Below, piece after piece: positions 57,944 to 64,000 of a stretch of DNA of 64,000 nt. Numbering within the stretch: the first letter of the stretch is position 1; every line of letters starts with the position of its first letter. Source of the DNA: Nocardiopsis sp. CNR-923. GTDB taxonomy: Bacteria > Actinomycetota > Actinomycetes > Streptosporangiales > Streptosporangiaceae. The DNA lies in assembly GCF_001942255.1 (NCBI RefSeq), contig NZ_MKKC01000109.1, positions 62,001 to 126,000 on the forward strand. Reading direction: 5' to 3'. Both the position numbers and the translations under genes were made by a program. The notes below the pieces were generated by a model. The model ran no database searches. It was not told the origin of the DNA and saw only the letters and a list, made by a program, of their open reading frames with translations.

Positions 57944-59558
57944 TGACGACGACGCAGACCGGCGCCCCCGCCGCAGACGGCGAGACCGCGGCGCCGCGGC
58001 CGAAGGGGATCGGCGCCCTCGGATGGCTGCGCTGGACCTGGCGGACCCTGACCTCGATGCGCACCGCGCTGATCCTGCTGTTCCTGCTGGCGGTCGGCGC
58101 CATCCCCGGGTCGGTCCTGCCGCAGAACGTGGTCAGCGTCGACGAGGTCGGCGCCTACTTCAGGGAGCACCCCGACCTGGCCCCGTGGCTGGACCGGTTC
58201 TCGCTCTTCGACGTCTTCTCCTCGCCCTGGTACGCGGCGATCTACCTGCTGCTGTTCGTCTCCCTGGCGGGTTGCGTCCTCCCGCGCGCGGTGGCGCACG
58301 CCCGTGCGCTGCGCGCCCGTCCGGTGCGCACCCCGCGCAACCTCGACCGGCTGCCCTACGCGGCGCGCTTCACGACGGACGCGAGCCCGGAGACCGCACT
58401 CCAGCAGGCCCGAGGGGTCCTACGGGGGTACCGGGTCGAGCGGTACGGCGACTCGCTCTCCAGTGAGACCGGTCACCTGCGCGAGGCCGGGAACGTGCTG
58501 TTCCACCTGGCGCTGCTCGGGCTCCTGGCGGCCCTGGCCGCGGGCGCCTTCTTCGGCTACCGGGGCAACATGCTCATCGTCGAGGGGGACGGCTTCGCCA
58601 ACACTCTGCCCTCCTACGACGCCGTCTACCCCGGGCACTGGACCGACACCGACGACCTCGAACCGTTCACGCTCCACCTCGACGACTTCGAGGCGACCTT
58701 CATCGAGGAGGGGGACCTGCGCGGGCAGGCCTCGTCCTACGTCGCCGACATGACCTACCGAGAGTCGCCCGACGCCGAGGACGGGCGGCACCGCCTGGAG
58801 GTCAACCACCCTCTGACCGTCGACGGCGTGCAGGTCTATCTGCTCGGGCACGGGTACGCGCCGGAATTCGTCGTCCGCAACGCCGACGGCGAGACGGTCT
58901 TCGACCAGGCGGTGCCGTTCCTGTTCCGCGAGACCGCCACCTTCACCTCCGACGGCGTCCTCAAGGTGCCCGACACCGGCGGGGCCCAGCTGGGCTTCGT
59001 CGGCGTCTTCCTGCCCACGGCGGCGGAGACCGCGACGGGGAGATGGTCTCGACCTTCCCCGGCGCGCAGAACCCGCGCGTCACCCTGGAGGGATACCGGG
59101 GCGACCTGGGGCTGATCGACCCGCAGTCCGTGTACCAGCTGCGGACGGAGGGCATGGAGGGACTCGGCTCCTCACCCGTGATGGAGGTCGGCGACACCTG
59201 GGAGCTGCCGGACGGCGACGGGTCCGTCACCTTCACCGGCGTCCGGGAGTACGTCAGTCTCCAGATCAACCGCGACGGGGCCCGGCCCTACGCCCTCGGG
59301 TCCGCCGTCGCGGCGGTCGGGGGCCTGCTCGTCACCCTGTTCGTCCGTCCACGCCGCGTGTGGGTGCGCGCGACGAAGGGGGAGGACGGCCGGACCACGG
59401 TCGAACTGGCCGGGCTCGGCAAGACCGAGGTGGCGGGGAACAACGCCGAGTTCCACGAACTCACCACCAGGCTCGCCGACCGGCTCCGCGGGGGATCCGA
59501 CTCAGCGGACCGACACGACCGACCATCAGACCCAGTCGACGAACGGAGTGAGCGGTGA
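57943..59558 (+). CDS. resB: Cytochrome c biogenesis protein ResB; frame broken near 59034
   Basis: ResB forms the haem-handling complex with CcsB. It begins [20 protein letters not shown], then four membrane segments in all. The ResB features SMRTALILLFLLAVGAIPGS, LFDVFSSPWYAAIYLLLFVS and a large extracytoplasmic domain (LEVNHPLTVDGVQVYLLGHG) are present. One missing G near 59034 (gaccgcgacggg for gaccgcggacggg) restores ADGEMVSTFPGAQNP. Repaired length is about 538. The last membrane segment is GSAVAAVGGLLVTLFVRPRR. It overlaps ccsB by GTGA. Confidence 0.92.
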
Positions 59559-60543
59559 CGATTGCCGCAATGTCGAACGAGGCGATGGCGTCCGCCAGCG
59601 ACACGCTGATCATCGGAATGATCCTCGCGTACGCGGCGGCGCTGTTCCTCTTCGCGATCGAGGCCGCCTACGGGCGCCGCACCAAGCTGAAGGCCGGTCG
59701 GCTCATGCCGGTGGGCGCCGGGGCCACGGCCGGCGGCGCCGACGACGGCATCGAGGTCCGGGTCCGCACGAGTGAGGGCGAGGCACGGGCCTCCCAGAGC
59801 GTGCTCGGCCGGATCGCCCTCGGGGTGACGTCGCTCGGCTTCCTGCTCGGCGTCGGCCAGGTGGTCACGCGCGGCCTGGCCGCGGACCGGTGGCCGTGGG
59901 GCAACATGTTCGAGTTCATCGTCGCCCTGTGCCTGGTCGCCGTCGCGGGCCTGCTGTTCGCGTCCCTGCGCTACCAGGCACGGTACCTCGGCGCGTTCGT
60001 CCTGGTGCCGGTGCTGGTCCTGCTGGGGATCGGTGTGCGCTGGCTGTACGTGGACCCGGGGCCGCTCATCCCGGCGCTCGACTCGTACTGGGTGCCGATC
60101 CACATCACCGCGCTGATCATCTCCGGCGGCGCGTTCATGGTCTCCGGTGTGGCGGCGATCGTGTACCTGGTGTCGCACCGGGCCGAGGACAGGCGGGCCC
60201 GGGGCGAGGAGGTCGCCGGCATCGCCGGACGCCTGCCCAGTTCGGAGATGCTCGACCGGCTGTCGCACCGCTTCGTGCTGTTCGCGTTCCCGCTGTGGAC
60301 GTTCGGCATCATCGCGGGCGCGATCTGGGCGGACGAGGCGTGGGGACGGTTCTGGGGGTGGGACCCCAAGGAGGTGTGGTCGTTCATCTCCTGGGTGATC
60401 TACGCCGCTACCTGCACGCTCGGGCCACCGGGGGCTGGCGCGGCCGGAAGGCGACCTGGATCAACCTGGTGGGCTTCGCAGCCATCATGTTCAACTTCTT
60501 CGCGGTGAACTACCTGTTCAGCGGACTGCACTCCTACGCGTGA
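59555..60543 (+). CDS. ccsB: Cytochrome c biogenesis protein CcsB/ResC; frame broken near 60408
   Basis: This haem channel protein of system II carries the tryptophan-rich WWD motif here as WGRFWGWDPKEVWSFISWVI. It has eight membrane segments, including IGMILAYAAALFLFAIEAAY and YWVPIHITALIISGGAFMVS with a conserved haem-ligand His. One missing base near 60408 (gccgctac for gccgc-x-tac) restores YAAYLHARATGGWRGRKATW and INLVGFAAIMFNFFAVNYLF. Repaired length is about 329. The GTG start is coupled to resB. With menG close by, it belongs to the respiratory set. Confidence 0.93.
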
Positions 60544-60683
60544 CCGGGCCGCGCCCGTGGACGTCGGACTCGACGCGCTCCGGTGCGGCGCGCGCTTCGC
60601 GTGGAACCTGGCCGACCGGTCACGTTCCCGGCCGTTGACCGGTGCTGGGCGAAGGCCGGGTAAGGTGGCCGGACACAGAAAAA

Positions 60684-60703
60684 CCCCCGCCCGAAGGCGG
60701 GGG
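60684..60703 (-). terminator. Rho-independent terminator with UUCG tetraloop
   Basis: On the minus strand a cccccgcc/ggcggggg stem with a ttcg loop is followed by five T residues. It lies seven bases after the PLDc_N gene stop and is the clearest classical terminator in the window. Confidence 0.85.
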
Positions 60704-60709
60704 GTCCCG

Positions 60710-61066
60710 TCACTCGTCCGGGTCTATCCGGCGGTCGAGCCGTCGCAGGAACTCGGGGTCGTCGTCGGGCCCGAGCGGGTGCGGGCCGCTGGCGGGCTTG
60801 GTGAAGTCGGACGGGTCGAGATCGTCGGCGGCCGACCCGGCCTGGGCCGGGGAGGGCGTACCGCCGGACGCCGGGGTCGGCTGGCGAGGCCGCCCCAGGA
60901 AGAGCCAGAGGATCGCGCCGACGGGCATGAACACCGCGATGACGACCAACCACAGGAATTTCGGCAGGCTGCGTACATCCTGGGCCGATGTGGTGAGCGC
61001 GTCGCAGAACGCGTACACCCACAGGACGATCGTCGTGAGAGTGATCAGGCCACCGAGCCATACCAT
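60710..61066 (-). CDS. PLDc_N domain membrane protein
   Basis: This 118-residue protein has two membrane segments typical of the PLDc_N (phospholipase D N-terminal, DUF) family: WLGGLITLTTIVLWVYAFCD and FLWLVVIAVFMPVGAILWLF. A Gly/Arg junction, LGRPRQ, and an acidic C-terminal tail (DDDPEFLRRLDRRIDPDE) follow. No phospholipase domain is present and function is unknown. It is convergent with ccsB and has a strong terminator. Confidence 0.82.
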   Translation of the reverse strand: MVWLGGLITLTTIVLWVYAFCDALTTSAQDVRSLPKFLWLVVIAVFMPVGAILWLFLGRPRQPTPASGGTPSPAQAGSAADDLDPSDFTKPASGPHPLGPDDDPEFLRRLDRRIDPDE

Positions 61067-61193
61067 GCTTCCAGCCTACTCTTGCTGTCGACTCCTCACA
61101 GCTGGGACACCGGACACGGATTTCGGGGGAGGCCGTACGGGCGTGCTGCGGACCGTGAAGGCGAGCGGCGCGGCCCCGTGTGGAAGGGCTCCC

Positions 61194-61394
61194 TCAGCGC
61201 GAGCTCTCGGCCGGTTCCCCGGACAGGAGCGCGCGTACCTCGGACTCCCGGAAGCGGCGGTGACCGCCCGGGGTACGGATGCTGCTGATCCGCCCGGAGG
61301 CGGCCCAGCGAGTGACGGTCTTGGGATCAACCCGGAAGAGTGAGGCCACTTCCCCGGGGGTCAACAGGCGTTCGCTAGCTCGTTCCACCTTCAC
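61194..61394 (-). CDS. bldC: BldC developmental regulator
   Basis: This 66-residue MerR-like HTH reads RLLTPGEVASLFRVDPKTVT, RWAASGRISSIRTPGGHRRF and ESEVRALLSGE. It is very close to Streptomyces BldC (LLTPAEVATMFRVDPKTVTRW). BldC holds back entry into development by binding direct repeats. The GTG at 61394 has GGGGGA three bases upstream; an in-frame GTG at 61388 is an alternative. Together with the chaplin it supports a sporulating life style. Confidence 0.9.
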   Translation of the reverse strand: MKVERASERLLTPGEVASLFRVDPKTVTRWAASGRISSIRTPGGHRRFRESEVRALLSGEPAESSR

Positions 61395-61825
61395 ATTCCC
61401 CCAATCGTGCCCGCCTCGGCTGCGGGGGCGGCGGGCGTTTGATCCCCTAGTGTGCACGAGTTGGTCCGTTTCCTCCCTAGTTTTCGGAGAAATTGCGTTG
61501 TTGGGGGGAGGAGTACGGGATATGTGACCGGAACGTGATGTTCGGACCTTGCTGTCGGGATTGAAACATCCCATGACCATCCGGACCCGTGGCTGAGCCG
61601 TCCCGGCCACCCCTGAGAGGCGACACACGCCGCCCTGGTGCGGGCCTCCCGGTGCACGCCCTTAACCTTGAGGTCAGGGCTTCTGGGGCGTCACCCGGCC
61701 AGCACGCGCACGGGCGGCACGGCCGCCCGGAACGCTCCCGGCCCGTCGGGGGCCGGACGCAAACGCGCGCTGATGGGTGTTGCGACCAATCTAGTCCAGG
61801 TAATCGTCTGTTGTGAGGCTTTTCC
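61395..61825. promoter_or_regulatory. Divergent 430-bp region between bldC and the DUF4229 gene
   Basis: It contains the bldC promoter (expected near 61400-61560, where the sequence is A/T-richer) and that of the DUF4229 gene. No open frame is convincing. BldC genes often have long leaders, which may explain the length. Confidence 0.45.
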
Positions 61826-62113
61826 ATGCGTAGCTGGTTGACCTATACCGCAGCCCGCCTCGGGTTGTTCGCGGCGGCCTTCGGAGTCGTCTATCTGTTC
61901 GGCGCCAGATCGTGGGTCGCACTGGTCCTCGCCTGGCTCGTCAGCGGCCTGGTCTCCTACGTCCTGCTGTCCAGGCTGCGCGACCAGATGTCCGCCGCCA
62001 CGATCGAGCGCATCAACAAGCGCCGAGCTCCGGGCATGGGTGACCGCCTCTCGGCGGGGGCCTCGCGCGAGGACGACGGGGACCAGGCGCGCCCGTCGGC
62101 CGGGGACGCCTGA
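61826..62113 (+). CDS. DUF4229 membrane protein
   Basis: This 95-residue protein has two membrane segments (LTYTAARLGLFAAAFGVVYL and WVALVLAWLVSGLVSYVLLS) followed by the conserved DQMSAATIERINKRRAPGM and an acidic tail. It matches the actinobacterial DUF4229 family, of unknown function, often near menG and cytochrome c maturation genes. A short palindrome with a T-run follows. Confidence 0.83.
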   Translation: MRSWLTYTAARLGLFAAAFGVVYLFGARSWVALVLAWLVSGLVSYVLLSRLRDQMSAATIERINKRRAPGMGDRLSAGASREDDGDQARPSAGDA

Positions 62114-62118
62114 GGCCT

Positions 62119-62135
62119 CCCCGGCCGGGGGTTTT
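62119..62135 (+). terminator. Short hairpin with T-run after the DUF4229 gene
   Basis: The 12-base palindrome ccccggccgggg is followed by gtttt, six bases after the stop. It also lies beyond the end of the convergent propeller gene. Confidence 0.6.
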
Positions 62136-62147
62136 CGCGCCGCGTCC

Positions 62148-63412
62148 TCAGGCGGCCGGGAACATGCCGAGCCGGGGGCGGTACTCGCCCCCCAGCCGCT
62201 CGGTGTCGCTGCCGACGTACAGGCCGTCCGGGGTGGCGTGCAGGGCCTCGGCCCCGTGGCCGCGGGGGCGTCCCGGATTCCAGGGGAGCGCGCGGCCGGT
62301 CCGCGGGTCGACCGCGGCGATCCCCTCGCGCGGGACCGCGCCTGGACCGGCGTTGTGCGCGCCGAACTCGTTGTCCATCCAGCGCTGGTGTCCGCCGACG
62401 TACACCGCGCCGGGCGTGACCTCCACCGAGTACACGGCGTCGCCGCCGGTCTTGTTGGACCAGATCGGGCTGGCGTCCGGTGTGTCGGTGACGTCGAAGC
62501 GCACGACCGCCTTGCACAGTCCCGGCTTGATGTGGGGGCCGCCCGCGGTCGCGACGGCGAAGAAGGAGCCGTCGGGGGAGAAGTCCATCTGCCGCATGTA
62601 GGTGTACATGCGGGAGTAGTCGCAGTCGGGGACGAAGGCCCGGGTCGACCACGGGGTCAGCGCGCCGGTCGCCGTGTCGATCATGGCGATCTGGTACCGG
62701 CTCTCGCCGTCGACCCTGGTGAAGGTGCCGTTGATGACCAGACGGTCGCCGTCCGGGCTCAGCGCGAGCTCCTGGAGGCGGGTGCGCCGCGGCGGGGAGC
62801 GGAGATCCGGGGGGCGAAGCCGCGGTCCACGGCGCCGGTGCGGGCGTCCAGACGGGCGATGCCCACCCGCGCCTGGCGGTTGATCCCGCGGAACGAGCCC
62901 CCGACGTAGACGTGCCTGCCGTCCGTGGCCAGGCGCGTCGTCGCGCCGTTGTCGAGACGGGCGCCGAACCCGCGCACGGTCGCGCCGTCCGCCAGGGAGA
63001 GGCGGGCCAGGCCCCTGCTCTGCTCGCCGTTGACGACGCGGAAGGCGCCGCCGATGACCACGGAGCCTTCTGGGCCGGGGACCACGGAGTTGACGGTGCC
63101 GCTGACGTCGGGGTCGAACTCCTCGATGAGGCGGCCCGTGCCGTGCTCGAACGCGAACAGGTTGCGTCGGTCGTGCGTCCGGCGTCGGACGCTGTCGGAC
63201 ACGCGGTTGAAGTCACCGGCGACCACGACGACGTCACCGACGCGCAGGATGTCCTTGACGCGGCCGTCGAGGACGTGCGGGGTCCAGGGGACGGGTTTCT
63301 CTCTGACGACGCCCGCGCCGGTCGCCGCGACGGTCGGGGCCGCGACGGCGACCCCGACGGGGAGAAGGAGCATCGCGCTCATCGTGAGCGCGGTCAGTCG
63401 GGTGGGTTTCAC
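62148..63412 (-). CDS. Secreted beta-propeller (delta-60/WD-like) protein; frame broken near 62784
   Basis: A signal peptide (LTALTMSAMLLLPVGVAVAA) follows a GTG start at 63412 with GAGGAGAG upstream. The mature protein is a chain of about 45-60-residue blades: VGDVVVVAGDFNRVSDSVRR, GPEGSVVIGGAFRVVNGEQ, TDGRHVYVGGSFRGINRQAR, LSPDGDRLVINGTFTRVDGE and TPGAVYVGGHQRWMDNEFG. A V-x-x-GG-x-F/H motif recurs. The frame breaks in the middle; one missing base near 62784 restores the repeat. Repaired length is about 421. Function is unknown; similar proteins are extracellular. Confidence 0.78.
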
Positions 63413-63721
63413 GGAGGACTCTCCTCGGTCGTGGATGTCGGCCGGGGCCGGTGTGCCACGGAATGGGGCGCCACCACATTGTGGCAAAGAGTCGCACCTT
63501 AATCACACACTGTTATGAGTCTTGTGTCTTGGGTGTCCGGTCTCTCCGCGGACACGGAGGGGCACGGAAACGCCGGTCCCTCCTGGGTTCGAGCGGGACC
63601 AGTCCCCACGGTCCGGGCGTCGGACGCGGTCGGAGCGCGCACCGTCCGCGCTCCGCGCCGCGCCGGCGGGCGGTCGAGGGGGAGGGACCGGCGACCGGGA
63701 CGGCCCCCTTAGGCTGGTTTC
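63413..63721. other. Divergent gap of about 310 bp before menG
   Basis: It should hold promoters for the propeller gene and for menG. The A/T-rich patch at 63490-63530 is the likeliest promoter core. No RNA or small gene is recognised. Confidence 0.4.
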
Positions 63722-64000
63722 ATGACCCGCGCCAAGCTCGACAAGAAGCCCCAGGACGTCGCCGCGATGTTCGACGGCATCGCCTCCAGGTACGACCTCG
63801 TCAACGACGTCATCTCCCTCGGCCAGGACCGCGTCTGGCGGCGCGGCGTGGTGAACGCGGTTGACGCCCACAGCGGTGAACTGGTCCTGGACCTGGCCGC
63901 GGGGACGGGCACCTCCTCGGAGTCCTTCGTGCGCAAGGGCGCGCGGGTCATCGCCTGCGACTTCTCCCTGGGGATGCTGCGCGCGGGGGTCGGGCGACGC
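63722..64000 (+). CDS. menG: Demethylmenaquinone methyltransferase (5' part)
   Basis: It catalyses the last step of menaquinone synthesis, C-methylation of demethylmenaquinone by SAM. The visible 93 residues start [20 protein letters not shown] and contain the UbiE/MenG signature [20 protein letters not shown] with SAM motif [16 protein letters not shown]. The gene runs off the right edge. Its closeness to the cytochrome c maturation operon fits a respiratory gene neighbourhood. Confidence 0.92.
   Translation, partial: MTRAKLDKKPQDVAAMFDGIASRYDLVNDVISLGQDRVWRRGVVNAVDAHSGELVLDLAAGTGTSSESFVRKGARVIACDFSLGMLRAGVGRR

Overview
The window looks like a chromosomal segment of a filamentous, high-G+C actinobacterium, most likely Nocardiopsis or a close relative in the Streptosporangiales (inferred). 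The signs are strongly G/C-biased codon use, many GTG starts, GTGA/ATGA stop-start overlaps, a chaplin, two Streptomyces subtilisin inhibitor (SSI)-type genes, an AfsR/SARP-type regulator, Lsr2, BldC-type proteins and WhiJ/DUF397 gene pairs. Most of it is core chromosome in the order usual for actinomycetes.

Layout: 1-5.4 kb holds a partial flavin-nucleotide protein, a large AfsR-like regulator and a divergent MFS efflux pump. From 5.5 to 16.2 kb lie ppa, dacB, a zinc metalloprotease, tilS, hpt, ftsH and the folate genes folE-folP-(NTF2-like)-folB-folK-DUF3180. From 16.3 to 24.6 kb is an accessory island: a 43-residue peptide gene coupled to a JmjC oxygenase, an aldo/keto reductase and an APH-fold kinase; two small unknown genes; two WhiJ-like/DUF397 units, the second missing its DNA-binding half; a PIMT-like methyltransferase; a regulator fragment; and a NUDIX gene. 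From 24.7 to 36 kb core genes resume: two PH-domain membrane proteins, a chaplin, DUF2520-panC-nadB-nadC-coaX, a vapBC pair, lysS and a LuxR-type HTH gene. From 36 to 47.3 kb lie N-acetylglutamate synthase, lsr2, clpC, DUF3105, mutY, an anchored secreted protein, the SSI pair and radA. From 47.5 to 55.7 kb lie an SGNH hydrolase, an NlpC/P60 hydrolase, a methyltransferase remnant, a TIM-barrel protein, proC, a proline-rich membrane protein, acuC and a phosphatase. From 56 to 64 kb lie a BldC-like HTH, the cytochrome c maturation operon resA-ccdA-resB-ccsB, a PLDc_N protein, bldC, DUF4229, a secreted propeller and the start of menG.

A striking property of the sequence is that about 21 positions in 18 genes carry frame shifts. 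Nearly all look like one missing G or C, and several hit genes expected to be essential or near-essential (ftsH, folP, folB, clpC, resB, ccsB). I read these as base-calling or assembly errors. The affected genes are therefore annotated full length, with the break position given.

The best candidate for an undescribed system is the peptide-JmjC-AKR-kinase operon at 17.2-20.3 kb. A PIMT-like methyltransferase of the kind found with ATP-grasp RiPP systems lies 1.8 kb away, and the peptide carries several Asp-Gly pairs. The SSI pair, one with a His-rich tail and one with a changed reactive site, is the second point of interest.
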